A DNA stretch of 64,000 bases from Agathobacter sp. (lineage in GTDB: Bacteria > Bacillota > Clostridia > Lachnospirales > Lachnospiraceae). Location: positions 1-64,000 of the forward strand of contig JAFQRZ010000015.1 of assembly GCA_017409825.1 (NCBI GenBank), read 5' to 3'. The translations under genes and the position numbers were made by a program. Of the stretch, positions 24,512-33,205 are shown one piece after another; the first letter of the stretch is position 1, and each line of letters starts with the position of its first letter. The notes under the pieces are model-generated. The model made no database searches and was not told the origin of the DNA. It saw only the letters and a list, made by a program, of their open reading frames with translations.

Positions 24512-25906
24512 ATGAATCAAAAACTTCAACAATACATGCAAAAACATAATATGACCCATACCAGTATTGATTTATTCAGTGGTCCGGGCGGGCTTTGTAC
24601 TGGTTTCAAGTGGGCAGGTATATTGCCATTAATTGCAGTGGAATGGACAGATACTACGGTCATGACATATTCGAAGACCCACAATGCAGAGGTGTTTGAG
24701 TTATCAGAATATCTTGTTGATGGTGTTGCTAATAGAGAATATTTAGAAAAATTCTTAGGAGATAGCGATAGAACATTGCTTATCCATGGCGACATTAATC
24801 AAGTAAGTAGTGACATGATAAAAGAATTGCTAAATCATCGTTATGGGATTGATTCTATAAATGAAACGATTGACGTAGTTTCTGGTGGAGCACCATGTGA
24901 AAGCTTTAGTATGGCGGGTACTAGAACAGCAGGTGATGAAAGAGATGATTTGTTTAGCAATATTATTCGTATTTCCCGTACATTAAATACAAAAATGATT
25001 TTGTTTGAGAATGTAAAAGGGATGTTTTCAAAGGCAAAGGATGGTGTAAAAGGAGCAATTTTTGAATATATATGTGACACCTTTGAGGATGAAAATGTGA
25101 CACCGTCTTATAAACTAGTGTCTAGAAATCAAAATGATGTATTGCTAAAAGCATGTGATTATGGTGTTCCACAGGTTAGAGAGCGTTTGTTTTTAGTTTC
25201 TATTCGCAAAGATTTATTAGAACAGATTAAATTTAATTATCCTGAAAAAGAATACGGACCAAATAGAAAGTATCCATATTTAACAGTAGAAGAAGCTATT
25301 GGTGATTTGCCAAAAGTTGAAATGGCATGTGAAAAAAAGAAGTATAAAGAGCCTCAAAAATACAAGTCAGATTTACAAAAGCGATTTGTTTCTATAGTTA
25401 GAGGTATAGATAATAAAGATGGTATGAATACAAAAGCACCAGAGCATTTGATAGAACAAGGTTTATATACAAGTGATTCTATTAGTAGTCATAAAGCACC
25501 AGGACATATAAAAAGAAAGCAAGAATTATTAGCTCTGATAAAAGAAAAGGAGTCTATGCGAATGGCATATAAACGTCTTGAAGAGGAAGGAACCATTGCT
25601 CAATACAGACATCTTTTCCCCAATACGATTTATGGTTCTCGTAATAGAAGACTTATCAAAGAAGAACCAAGTTTTACGATTACATCCCATTGCTTAGATG
25701 AGGTATTGCATCCAAAGTTAAATAGAGCGATTACGCCACGAGAAGCAGCTCGTTTGCAAAGTTTTCCAGATTGGTATCAGTTTGAAGGTCCATATGTTCA
25801 ATTTCATGGAGACAGAACACAGGATAGATACGAACAAATTGGCGATGCCATTCCACCATTATTGGCATATGCTTTAGCGAAGGAGATAGTTAAGGCATTG
25901 AACTAG
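24512..25906 (+). CDS. DNA cytosine-5 methyltransferase (module 2)
   Basis: A 464-residue C5 methyltransferase. DLFSGPGGLCTGF (about 20-32) is motif I, and GGAPCESFSMAG (about 126-137) carries the catalytic Cys with an unusual A-PCES instead of PPCQG. ENVKGMF (about 167) is motif VI, VPQVRERLFLVS (about 221) motif VIII, and IGDAIPPLLAYALAKE (about 445) motif X. AAAGGAG precedes the ATG. It is followed at 9 bases by a PD-(D/E)xK-like nuclease and then an HNH nuclease, so it probably protects self DNA in a type II system. The two methyltransferases of the island are clearly different in sequence. Confidence 0.92.
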   Translation: MNQKLQQYMQKHNMTHTSIDLFSGPGGLCTGFKWAGILPLIAVEWTDTTVMTYSKTHNAEVFELSEYLVDGVANREYLEKFLGDSDRTLLIHGDINQVSSDMIKELLNHRYGIDSINETIDVVSGGAPCESFSMAGTRTAGDERDDLFSNIIRISRTLNTKMILFENVKGMFSKAKDGVKGAIFEYICDTFEDENVTPSYKLVSRNQNDVLLKACDYGVPQVRERLFLVSIRKDLLEQIKFNYPEKEYGPNRKYPYLTVEEAIGDLPKVEMACEKKKYKEPQKYKSDLQKRFVSIVRGIDNKDGMNTKAPEHLIEQGLYTSDSISSHKAPGHIKRKQELLALIKEKESMRMAYKRLEEEGTIAQYRHLFPNTIYGSRNRRLIKEEPSFTITSHCLDEVLHPKLNRAITPREAARLQSFPDWYQFEGPYVQFHGDRTQDRYEQIGDAIPPLLAYALAKEIVKALN

Positions 25907-25915
25907 GAGGTTTTT

Positions 25916-27079
25916 ATGGGAGAGAATAGAGATAAGAATGAGCATGGTCAAAATGCCCGTAAGGCTTTAAAAGATATGTTGGCATCCATGAGAGCACATG
26001 ATTTTCTTGTTAAGGTAGAAGAAAATTATGCGATATATGATAAGGACTTTCCGAAAAAAGATCAGTTTAAAGCTCCATATATGATTGAGTTTCTAGATGA
26101 AGAACAATGGATATTGTTTTCAACAACATCAATTAGAGACAGAATGAAACAGCAGGAGTGGGATACTTCTAACATTAAACGTTTAAATGAGAACGTGAAA
26201 AAGGCATATGTAGTTGTTCCAGATGGAATACAAAAAAGTGAATTGGAGAATGCTGAAAAATATAATAGAGAAATTAAGGAAAGGAAACGGTATTCTGTAC
26301 TTGACGGGGTTGAAACGTTAGAAATTACAGAGGGACTTATTCGAAATAAAGGCGCTCATTTGTTGGCATATGGCTCAGGTATAGCAAAAATGGGAAATGA
26401 GTTTGAAGGAAAGATTGCTGCTGTTTTAAGTAATCGTCAAAATTTGCTTAAATGGAAAGGTTTATCAAAGAATAACGACGGATATTTTTATCCATTATTC
26501 TTGCAGATTGTAAATAAGTGGGGGCTAGAATCGACCAAAGTAACAAATATAAGTGCCACAACCAAAGTTCCACCACTTGCAACTAGAGGTAAAGCAAAGA
26601 CAGATGTAATCGTCATGGTAGAACTAGATTCAGTAGATGAAATTATATACACGATTAGCTGTAAACGGACGGAAAAGTCAATTGTATCTGTTCATGAGTA
26701 TTCAGCAGAAAGATACGCTACTATATTAAATCCAGAGGATAAAGAACTAGAACAGTTGCTAAAAGAATTTAGGGATGCAGGTGGTATTAATGCATATACG
26801 AAGACGATTGAGCTCACAGGAAAGATGAAGATTTATGGCGATACACTTGCAAGATGGGGCGTTGGAGGCTATGGTGATCCTAAGGTAATTCAACCTGAAT
26901 TGCAGTGTGCGAATTACATTCTTACATTCGATGCAAACAGCCAAAAGTATTCCATCCATGAATTGGATGAATATATTGATTTGTGTAAGCAAGACGAGAA
27001 AAATGGCGGACACTTTGGAACTATTTTTAGATGGACCAAGAAGAAGGATAATATTCAGTTGAAGATGAAGTTATTATAG
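25916..27079 (+). CDS. Probable type II restriction endonuclease (MspI-like)
   Basis: A 387-residue protein, 9 bases after the methyltransferase with AGGAGG upstream. The segment KTDVIVMVELDSVDEIIYTI-SCKRT (about 224-248) gives the D...(S/E)xK arrangement of PD-(D/E)xK nucleases, followed by VSVHEYSAERY, which resembles MspI-type enzymes that cut CCGG-like sites. The N-terminal 150 residues are basic and helical, suitable for DNA contact. Genetic linkage to the methyltransferase supports the role strongly; the exact family and recognition site are inference. Confidence 0.68.
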   Translation: MGENRDKNEHGQNARKALKDMLASMRAHDFLVKVEENYAIYDKDFPKKDQFKAPYMIEFLDEEQWILFSTTSIRDRMKQQEWDTSNIKRLNENVKKAYVVVPDGIQKSELENAEKYNREIKERKRYSVLDGVETLEITEGLIRNKGAHLLAYGSGIAKMGNEFEGKIAAVLSNRQNLLKWKGLSKNNDGYFYPLFLQIVNKWGLESTKVTNISATTKVPPLATRGKAKTDVIVMVELDSVDEIIYTISCKRTEKSIVSVHEYSAERYATILNPEDKELEQLLKEFRDAGGINAYTKTIELTGKMKIYGDTLARWGVGGYGDPKVIQPELQCANYILTFDANSQKYSIHELDEYIDLCKQDEKNGGHFGTIFRWTKKKDNIQLKMKLL

Positions 27080-27109
27080 GAATTTTTAATATCGCGAAGG
27101 AGACTGATT

Positions 27110-27841
27110 ATGGATAAACTATATAATTTCTCAATCTGGATGAACGAACATTCCGCACTTTCACAAAGTTCTATTTACAAATACACTCGAGCTGTTAATA
27201 CTATTTCAAATGAGATGTTGCATGAACACGTCATTTACAAAAGTTTATTAAAAATGAACAGAATTGAGCTTGATTTAGCTATTATAAATATCTTACAGAA
27301 TGAACGTTTTATTACGAAAAATTCTGTCGGAAATAATATGTATAGTAATGCCTTGAAGCAGTTCAGATATTTTACTTTAGATTCTGACGAAGATACAAGC
27401 GAAGAACAAGAAATAGTACATGAAATTACACAAGAACAGTTTCTGACAGAAACAGAGAAAGAAACTATCATAAAAGCAAGAGTTGGACAAGGAAAATATA
27501 GAAAGCAATTGCTTGATAAATATGACAACAAATGTATCATCACAGGAATAAGTCAGAATAAACTGCTTATAGCAAGTCATATAAAGCCATGGGCGATTTG
27601 CAACAATGATGAAAGAATAGATGTTGAGAATGGCTTGATTTTGTGTGCAAATATGGATAGATTATTTGATAGTGGTTTAATAACGTTTCGAGCAGATGGG
27701 AAAATGTTTGTTTCTTCATTTGTGAGTGAAGATAATAAGAATCGATTAAATATTTCCAATGATATAGTGGTAGATTTACATGCAAGTGACAGATTGCTAG
27801 ATTATTTGGAATATCATCGAGACGTTTTGTATGTAAAATGA
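27110..27841 (+). CDS. HNH endonuclease
   Basis: A 243-residue protein whose C-terminal half is an HNH nuclease: CIITGIS (about 143), LLIASHIKPW (about 152-161), then the asparagine/His core DVENGLILCANMDRLFDSG (about 171-189). The N-terminal half is helical and unassigned. GCGAAGGAG precedes the ATG. Having this gene 30 bases after a likely type II nuclease gives module 2 two nucleases. It may be a second restriction activity, for example acting on modified or nicked DNA, or a remnant of a separate system. Confidence 0.85.
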   Translation: MDKLYNFSIWMNEHSALSQSSIYKYTRAVNTISNEMLHEHVIYKSLLKMNRIELDLAIINILQNERFITKNSVGNNMYSNALKQFRYFTLDSDEDTSEEQEIVHEITQEQFLTETEKETIIKARVGQGKYRKQLLDKYDNKCIITGISQNKLLIASHIKPWAICNNDERIDVENGLILCANMDRLFDSGLITFRADGKMFVSSFVSEDNKNRLNISNDIVVDLHASDRLLDYLEYHRDVLYVK

Positions 27842-27922
27842 TTTTTATTACAAAAATGGTTTGCCACGGCAACATCTAGCCTTTTCCCATAGCAATAACA
27901 CCCCACAGAAAGGACCCACATC

Positions 27923-28102
27923 ATGAAATCCTACCTAATCAAAGACACAACAAAAGAAGAACGTATTGCCCTTATCCGTCGATGGGTTCCAGCAGACGAA
28001 GCGATGGAGGATTGCGATATCGACCTATGGGATATGTACCGTGACTATATCAACGGTACACGCGAAATCTCAGAAATCAACGCTTCCTTCGTCGAGGACT
28101 AA
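27923..28102 (+). CDS. Small acidic protein, 59 residues
   Basis: The protein starts MKSYLIKDTTKEERIALIRR and includes WVPADEAMEDCDIDLWDMY and YINGTREISEINASF. AGAAAGGACCC lies upstream of the ATG. The codon use and higher GC resemble core genes rather than the island, so the right boundary of the island is probably just before it. No function is recognised; it reads like a conserved small protein of Clostridia. Confidence 0.7.
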   Translation: MKSYLIKDTTKEERIALIRRWVPADEAMEDCDIDLWDMYRDYINGTREISEINASFVED

Positions 28103-28140
28103 TTGGCAAATAGGGACTAATATTTTATAAGGAAACAGCT

Positions 28141-28482
28141 ATGAATATCCAAATTTTCGGTACAAAGAAGTGCAATGAAACAAAGAAAGCATAGCGTTAT
28201 TTTAAAGAGCGAGGAATCAAATTTCAGTTCATCGATATGAGCGAAAAGGAAATCAGCAAAGGGGAATTCCGAAGCGTAAGTCAGGCAGTAGGTGGCATCA
28301 ATGCGATGATTAATGAGAGCTGTAAGGATAAGGATGCCCTGACACTTGTGAAGTATATCTCAGAGGATGAAAGAGAAGAAAAACTCCTTGCAAACCAGCA
28401 GGTGATTAAGACTCCAATTGTTCGAAATGGCAAGCAAGCGACAGTTGGTTATGCATCAGAGGTTTGGAAAGGCTGGTCATAA
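28141..28482 (+). pseudogene. ArsC/Spx-family gene with in-frame TAG at codon 18
   Basis: From ATG 28141 the frame reads MNIQIFGTKKCNETKKA, then TAG (28192-28194), and continues RYFKERGIKFQFIDMSEKE to a normal end at 28482. The total would be 113 residues, right for an ArsC/Spx-like protein, with KCNETK as the redox-site loop and VIKTPIVRNGKQATVGY near the C-terminus. The TAG is one base from GAG (Glu), which suits this position. It is a recent nonsense mutation, a sequencing error, or a readthrough site. A restart at ATG 28237 would lack the active site. Confidence 0.82.
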
Positions 28483-28493
28483 GAGATATAATT

Positions 28494-28518
28494 AAGGCGA
28501 GGGTCATCCCCTCGCCTT
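28494..28518. terminator. Bidirectional terminator overlapping the acyltransferase stop
   Basis: AAGGCGAGGG-TCATC-CCCTCGCCTT lies between convergent genes and includes the last codons of the minus-strand acyltransferase gene. Confidence 0.75.
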
Positions 28519-29592
28519 CCCTATTTTCCCGATAGGTCTTGTAAAGAAAGTATTCACCACCACCGCAAATAAAACCGTCAGCAGCATAAACACCATCTCA
28601 TCCACATTTCCATCTACCTTTACCTTCGCCAATACCAACGTAGCAAAACTCTGGCACAAATATACTTCCAGTCCAAGTCCAGCTAACCATCGGACAAGCT
28701 TATTGCCACCCATTCGGTTCCCCCATTCCCAATTTGCCATACATAAGAATACCACAGCGGTACATGGAATTACGATGACACCATACAGATTAGTTTCCTG
28801 TTTGAAGTGAGGATACAATATGGTAAGAACGATAGCTGCGAATATAGCCATAGCACCAACGATTCCAGTACATACCCAATTCGAATTTGCCAAACACACT
28901 TTGCCAATCGCACGATTGCCCGCCATCCAGCTCCCAACTTCCTCACTCAAATCCGCACACAACATTCCTATCATAAACTCTGGAATCCTAAGGAATGGAT
29001 TCGGATAATAGTCTAAGAAGGTCAGCTCCGTACCGTACACACAGTAGAAGTACACTCCTATCGATACAACCCAGAGCACCACACACGAAACTACCTTTGC
29101 TCGTACACGTAACCGATTCGCGCACTCATTCAAAATTGGAAACAACAAATACAGTACAAATAACGCACTGATATACCAGCAATTGTCATTAAAGAGAAAT
29201 CCATGCATATCCTTTCCGACCAGAATATGTAACAGGGTAAATTGGACTGGTAAACGCATCAGTGTTTCATTCCAACTATCCATCACACGAAATTGAAAAA
29301 TTAATGCCACGACCGTAAGCAACAAGAACAATGGATAGATGCTTAAAATGCGTTTCTTATAATATTTCAAAACACCAGAGAAATCGCGGATAGCCAGCTC
29401 TTGATTACTTTTCCTTAACCCGAATCCGGACAGCATGAAAAACACGGTGACGAAAATTGCACCGATGGAAATCATATCGTCGAACCACGCCAGCCCTACA
29501 GAGAATCCATACATGAGTTTTGCGTGGAAGAGCAGAATCATGGTCATGCCGATGATGCGTATGAAGTTCAAGCTGTCGATTCGTTTATGCAT
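28504..29592 (-). CDS. Membrane acyltransferase, family 3
   Basis: A 362-residue integral membrane protein of the acyltransferase-3 family, which transfers acyl groups to surface sugars or other exported molecules. The N-terminus IDSLNFIRIIGMTMILLFHA with the catalytic-type His (residue 23) is diagnostic, followed by FFMLSGFGL (about 51-59) and about ten membrane helices. AAAGGAGTAGAC precedes the ATG. It is divergent from the MATE gene at 29754, with which it shares a 160-base promoter region. The substrate is unknown and no polysaccharide genes are adjacent. Confidence 0.88.
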   Translation of the reverse strand: MHKRIDSLNFIRIIGMTMILLFHAKLMYGFSVGLAWFDDMISIGAIFVTVFFMLSGFGLRKSNQELAIRDFSGVLKYYKKRILSIYPLFLLLTVVALIFQFRVMDSWNETLMRLPVQFTLLHILVGKDMHGFLFNDNCWYISALFVLYLLFPILNECANRLRVRAKVVSCVVLWVVSIGVYFYCVYGTELTFLDYYPNPFLRIPEFMIGMLCADLSEEVGSWMAGNRAIGKVCLANSNWVCTGIVGAMAIFAAIVLTILYPHFKQETNLYGVIVIPCTAVVFLCMANWEWGNRMGGNKLVRWLAGLGLEVYLCQSFATLVLAKVKVDGNVDEMVFMLLTVLFAVVVNTFFTRPIGKIGKARG

Positions 29593-29682
29593 GTCTACTC
29601 CTTTCGCGATGAAAAAGTCCCAATTAGTTTCTAGTTTAATTTTCCCATAACATTTCCTCTTTTACAACTGCATATTTCCAAT

Positions 29683-29710
29683 TTGAAAATCTGTACAAAG
29701 CGAGTATAAT
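29683..29710 (+). promoter_or_regulatory. Promoter of the MATE gene
   Basis: TTGAAA (29683-29688), a 16-base spacer, and TATAAT (29705-29710), 44 bases before the start codon. Confidence 0.7.
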
Positions 29711-29753
29711 CAAATTGTATTTTTAACGTGTAAGAATTAGAAAAGGATGATAT

Positions 29754-31130
29754 ATGAATACCAAAACTACTGATCTCACCACCGGCAACCCACGCACCGT
29801 CCTCTGGCGGTTCTGCTTGCCGTTATTCGGAAGTATTATCTTCCAGCAATTATATAACATCGCGGACAGCCTAATCGCGGGCAAGTGTATTGGCGAAAAT
29901 GCTTTGGCAGCAGTTGGAAACAGCTATGAGATTACATTGATTTTCATCGCGTTTGCGACGGGCTGCAATATGGCGTGCTCGGTGATTACGTCTCAATTAT
30001 TTGGGGCAAAAAAATATAGTATGATGAAGACTGCGGTGTACACCGCCATGATTTCTGTGGCAGTACTTTGCGGTCTGCTTATGATATTTGGAATGGTAAG
30101 CTCCGACTGGCTTCTAAACCTCATGAACACCCCAGCAGAGATTTATGGGGATTCCAAGCTTTATATGGATATCTACATCTGGGGCCTGCCGTTTTTGTTT
30201 TTCTACAATCTGGCAACGGGGATTTTCTCTGCGATGGGAGATTCCAAGACACCGTTTGTTTTTCTGGCGATTTCTTCCACTGCAAATATCGTGGTAAATA
30301 TGTTCTTTGTGGCAGTTTTGGATATGGGCGTGGCAGGCGTTGCTTGGGCGACGTTTCTGTGTCAGGGTGTGAGCTGCGTACTAGCAGTTGTGACGATATT
30401 CCGCCGTTTGAGATTGATTACGACGGAGATTGAAGAAGGGAATGGCGGTACTGGAAACGCACGTACTAGCGAGGCGACAGTGAAATTATTTGACCTCAGC
30501 CTCTTTCGCAAATTCGTTTCTATCGCGGTTCCGAGTATCCTGCAGCAGAGTAGTATTTCTATCGGAAATATCATCATCCAAAGTGCGATTAACGACTGTG
30601 GGGTTGCAGTGACTGCGGGGTATGCCGCGGGCATTAAGCTCCAGAATTTGGTTATTACGGCGTTTACGACCTTGGGCAATGGAATTTCCAACTTCGCCGC
30701 ACAAAACATCGGAGCGGGCAAATTAGAGCGTGTAAGGGCAGGTCACAAGGCGGGCATTCAGATGGTGTGGACGATTTGCGTGCCAGTGGTGCTTTTGTAC
30801 ACCTTTGGAGCGAGACTGCTGGTATCGTTTTTTATTGATACCCCGACACTCCTCGCGCTTAACTCGGGCGCACACTTTCTTTACATCTGTGCACCATTTT
30901 ATTTCCTGATTTCGGTGAAGCTGGCGACGGATGGTATCCTTCGTGGAGCAGGCATGATGAAGGAGTTTGTAATTGCGACGACACTGGATCTTATCCTGCG
31001 AGTGGTGCTGGTAAAGATACTGGTCGTGCCATTCGGCTATCTCGGTATTTGGGCAGCATGGCCGATTGGATGGGTGCTGGGCACGAGCTTGTCGCTGATA
31101 TACTATCGAAAGAAATTTATTACAACTTAG
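29754..31130 (+). CDS. MATE family multidrug exporter
   Basis: A 458-residue protein with twelve membrane helices in two six-helix halves, the usual length for MATE transporters. Family features include FCLPLFGSIIFQQLYNIADSLI (split here as FCLPLFGSII and QQLYNIADSLIAG, residues 21-42) and a matching VPSILQQSSISIGNIIIQS in the second half (near 260). These proteins expel cationic drugs or metabolites using a Na+ or H+ gradient. AAAGGATGATAT precedes the ATG. A terminator follows at 31145. A second, unlike MATE protein is encoded at 42238. Confidence 0.92.
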   Translation: MNTKTTDLTTGNPRTVLWRFCLPLFGSIIFQQLYNIADSLIAGKCIGENALAAVGNSYEITLIFIAFATGCNMACSVITSQLFGAKKYSMMKTAVYTAMISVAVLCGLLMIFGMVSSDWLLNLMNTPAEIYGDSKLYMDIYIWGLPFLFFYNLATGIFSAMGDSKTPFVFLAISSTANIVVNMFFVAVLDMGVAGVAWATFLCQGVSCVLAVVTIFRRLRLITTEIEEGNGGTGNARTSEATVKLFDLSLFRKFVSIAVPSILQQSSISIGNIIIQSAINDCGVAVTAGYAAGIKLQNLVITAFTTLGNGISNFAAQNIGAGKLERVRAGHKAGIQMVWTICVPVVLLYTFGARLLVSFFIDTPTLLALNSGAHFLYICAPFYFLISVKLATDGILRGAGMMKEFVIATTLDLILRVVLVKILVVPFGYLGIWAAWPIGWVLGTSLSLIYYRKKFITT

Positions 31131-31144
31131 CATAAGTTTCATAG

Positions 31145-31173
31145 AGCTGAGGCCGTCGTGCCTCAGCTTTTTT
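31145..31173 (+). terminator. Rho-independent terminator
   Basis: AGCTGAGGC-CGTCGT-GCCTCAGCT followed by TTTTTT, behind the MATE gene. Confidence 0.93.
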
Positions 31174-31267
31174 AAGTCAAATTTTTTGTCCACAACTTGT
31201 ATACAACTTCCCATAGAAAAAATTTTATTGTAAAATATAGAGTAGTACATTTTGGGAGATTGTATGT

Positions 31268-32305
31268 ATGGGACAAACAGTATTGGTAATCGATGATTCA
31301 GGGTTGAATCTTCGATTGGCTATGAATATTTTAAAAGAACATTTTGAAGTATGCTGTGCGAATTCTGGTGCGGCTGCTTTTGATATTTTGCAGAAACAGA
31401 TTCCAGATTTGATTCTTTTGGATTATCACATGCCTGTTATGGATGGGTTTCAGTTTATTGAGAAGCTGAGAGAGGCCGAAGAGTATAAGGATATTCCGAT
31501 TATCATGTTGACGGCGGATAATGATAGAGATACCGAGGTGCGAGGATTCCAGGCGGGAGTTATGGATTTCATCGCGAAACCATTCGTGAATGAAATTATG
31601 GTGCAGCGTGTGGGGCGTATTTTGGAGCTTTCCCGTTTGCAGAAGAATCTGGAATACGAAGTAAAGGTGCAGACCCAGGAAGCGGAAGCACGTCGTAATC
31701 AGGTGGAGAAGCTTTCGGAAGAGGTCATGAAGACTTTGGCGAATACCATCGACGCGAAGGACCCTTACACGAATGGTCATTCGCTTCGTGTGGCGAAGTA
31801 TTCCAAGGAGATTGCGAAGCGCGCGGGCAAGTCGAAGCAGGAGCAGAAGGAAATCTATCAGATGGCACTCTTGCATGATATTGGTAAGATTGGCGTGCCA
31901 GATGAGATTATCAATAAGGATACTCGTCTTACCGATGAAGAGTATGCGGCGATTCGCAAGCATCCAGCGATTGGTAGTGATATATTGAAGACGATTGAGG
32001 AGATTCCAGATATCATGATTGGTGCGAGATGGCACCATGAAAGATACGATGGTCGCGGCTATCCAGATGGATTGGCAGGTACAGAGATTCCGGAGATTGC
32101 ACGTATCATTGGTGTGGCAGATGCCTACGATGCGATGACTTCCAAACGAAGCTATCGTAACATCCTTTCGCAGGATGCGGTTCGTGGTGAAATCGAGCGA
32201 GGGAAATATACGCAGTTCGACCCAGTATTTGCGGATATCATGATTCAGATGATTGACGAGGATATCAAATATACGATGCGCGAAAAATTCCGTGGTGAAG
32301 TATAG
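31268..32305 (+). CDS. Response regulator with HD-GYP domain (c-di-GMP phosphodiesterase)
   Basis: A 345-residue two-domain protein. The receiver domain (1-120) has the acidic DDS (about 9-11), phospho-acceptor D in LILLDYHMPVMDG (about D54), and KPF near 103. A short coiled linker leads to an HD-GYP domain: HSLRVAKYS (about 172), LLHDIGKIGVP (about 199-209), HHERYDGRGYPDGL (about 256-269) and DAYDAMTS. Such proteins break down cyclic di-GMP when phosphorylated. No partner histidine kinase is adjacent. TTGGGAGATTG precedes the start. The gene lies upstream of the short family-B hairpin. Confidence 0.93.
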   Translation: MGQTVLVIDDSGLNLRLAMNILKEHFEVCCANSGAAAFDILQKQIPDLILLDYHMPVMDGFQFIEKLREAEEYKDIPIIMLTADNDRDTEVRGFQAGVMDFIAKPFVNEIMVQRVGRILELSRLQKNLEYEVKVQTQEAEARRNQVEKLSEEVMKTLANTIDAKDPYTNGHSLRVAKYSKEIAKRAGKSKQEQKEIYQMALLHDIGKIGVPDEIINKDTRLTDEEYAAIRKHPAIGSDILKTIEEIPDIMIGARWHHERYDGRGYPDGLAGTEIPEIARIIGVADAYDAMTSKRSYRNILSQDAVRGEIERGKYTQFDPVFADIMIQMIDEDIKYTMREKFRGEV

Positions 32306-32378
32306 TTAGACACTGCAGAGCACATAGTCATGTGTCGTGGTCGAAATAATCAAATAAGTAAAATTATTCATATAGTAA

Positions 32379-32484
32379 GAAAAGGGAATCGCCTACTATA
32401 TTCTACGAAACCTTTAGTAACGTAACGAGGACGCTAAGAGCGAAAGTCGTGTTTCGTATAATATAGTAGGCGATTACACTTTTC
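32379..32484 (-). repeat. Family-B hairpin element, short form (B1)
   Basis: The arms GGGAATCGCCTACTATATT (32384-32402) and AATATAGTAGGCGATT (32460-32475) enclose an inner TACGAAAC/GTTTCGTA stem and the family-B core motif, on the minus strand TCGTTACGTTACTAAA (32413-32428) plus GACTTTCGCTC. It lacks the second half of the core (the TTAAGTAACGACGG part) found in the other three copies. No inverted copy of the neighbouring gene was seen here. Confidence 0.75.
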
Positions 32485-32508
32485 GTGGTATTGAAACAAA
32501 ATTAGTAT

Positions 32509-32557
32509 TTGACAATTTTTTCACAAGGCACTATACTATGCTTTGTGAACGCGTTCA
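32509..32557 (+). promoter_or_regulatory. Promoter and palindromic operator of the TetR gene
   Basis: TTGACA (32509-32514), 17 bases, TATACT (32532-32537). The perfect palindrome TGAACGCGTTCA (32546-32557) overlaps the expected transcript start. This is the classical layout for TetR autorepression. Confidence 0.85.
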
Positions 32558-32580
32558 TAAAAGAAAGGGAGGGCACGTTC

Positions 32581-33105
32581 ATGCCAAAAATTATAGAGAA
32601 CATACGTGAAAAATTATTAGCGGAAGCGAAGCGACAGGTGAGCGAGTTAGGGTATTCTTCCATGACGATTCGTTCGGTAGCGACTGCCTGTGGTGTGGGA
32701 ACAGGTACGGTGTACAATTATTTCCCATCGAAGGATATGCTGGTAGCAAGCTTCATGCTAGAGGATTGGATGCTTTGTATACAGGCGATTTCAGAGGGAG
32801 CGACACAGGCAGAGAGCGTGAGAGATGCACTGTATTGTATGTATCAGGAGCTATTGAAATACAAAGAAAAATACACCAATCTTTTCGCGGATGAAAATGC
32901 AGAGGCGAGCTACAGTGCTTCCTCGATGCAAAGACATCATCTGCTGCGCGAACAGCTTGCAGACCCACTAAAGATATGGACCCGCAAACAGGACAAAGTA
33001 GATGCATCATTTTTGGCAGAGTTTATTGCAGAAAATATGTTGACTTTGACGATGGCGGGCAAGGAGTTCGAACAAATCGCAGCCGTTCTATTACAGTTAT
33101 TCTAA
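32581..33105 (+). CDS. TetR/AcrR family transcriptional regulator
   Basis: A 174-residue regulator, start set by GGGAGGG eight bases before ATG. The N-terminal helix-turn-helix (MTIRSVATACGVGTGTVYNY then FPSKDMLV, about 25-52) is typical. The C-terminal ligand-binding region is short and unassigned. The TGAACGCGTTCA palindrome upstream is its probable operator, and the following four genes (33206-36516) have small gaps and are its probable targets, suggesting control of a redox/membrane-modification operon by an unknown small molecule. Confidence 0.9.
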   Translation: MPKIIENIREKLLAEAKRQVSELGYSSMTIRSVATACGVGTGTVYNYFPSKDMLVASFMLEDWMLCIQAISEGATQAESVRDALYCMYQELLKYKEKYTNLFADENAEASYSASSMQRHHLLREQLADPLKIWTRKQDKVDASFLAEFIAENMLTLTMAGKEFEQIAAVLLQLF

Positions 33106-33205
33106 GAGTTCTAGAGTTTTCAAAGCTACATATATTTCTACAAACCGATTCTATGAAACACAAGGCGTTCTACCCAGGACGCAATTAAGAAAAGGAGATA
33201 AGAAA

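Noticed and set aside
28192-28194. The TAG as a pyrrolysine codon
   Set aside because: No pyl genes or pyrrolysine context are visible and ArsC-like proteins have no such residue; a GAG to TAG mutation explains it.
3300-28500. Integrative element with attachment sites
   Set aside because: The AT-rich island suggests acquisition, but no integrase, relaxase, tRNA gene or direct-repeat boundary could be found.
31331-32038. Antisense frame (235 codons) opposite the HD-GYP gene
   Set aside because: A shadow of the coding frame with no start signals; the plus-strand protein has all family motifs.
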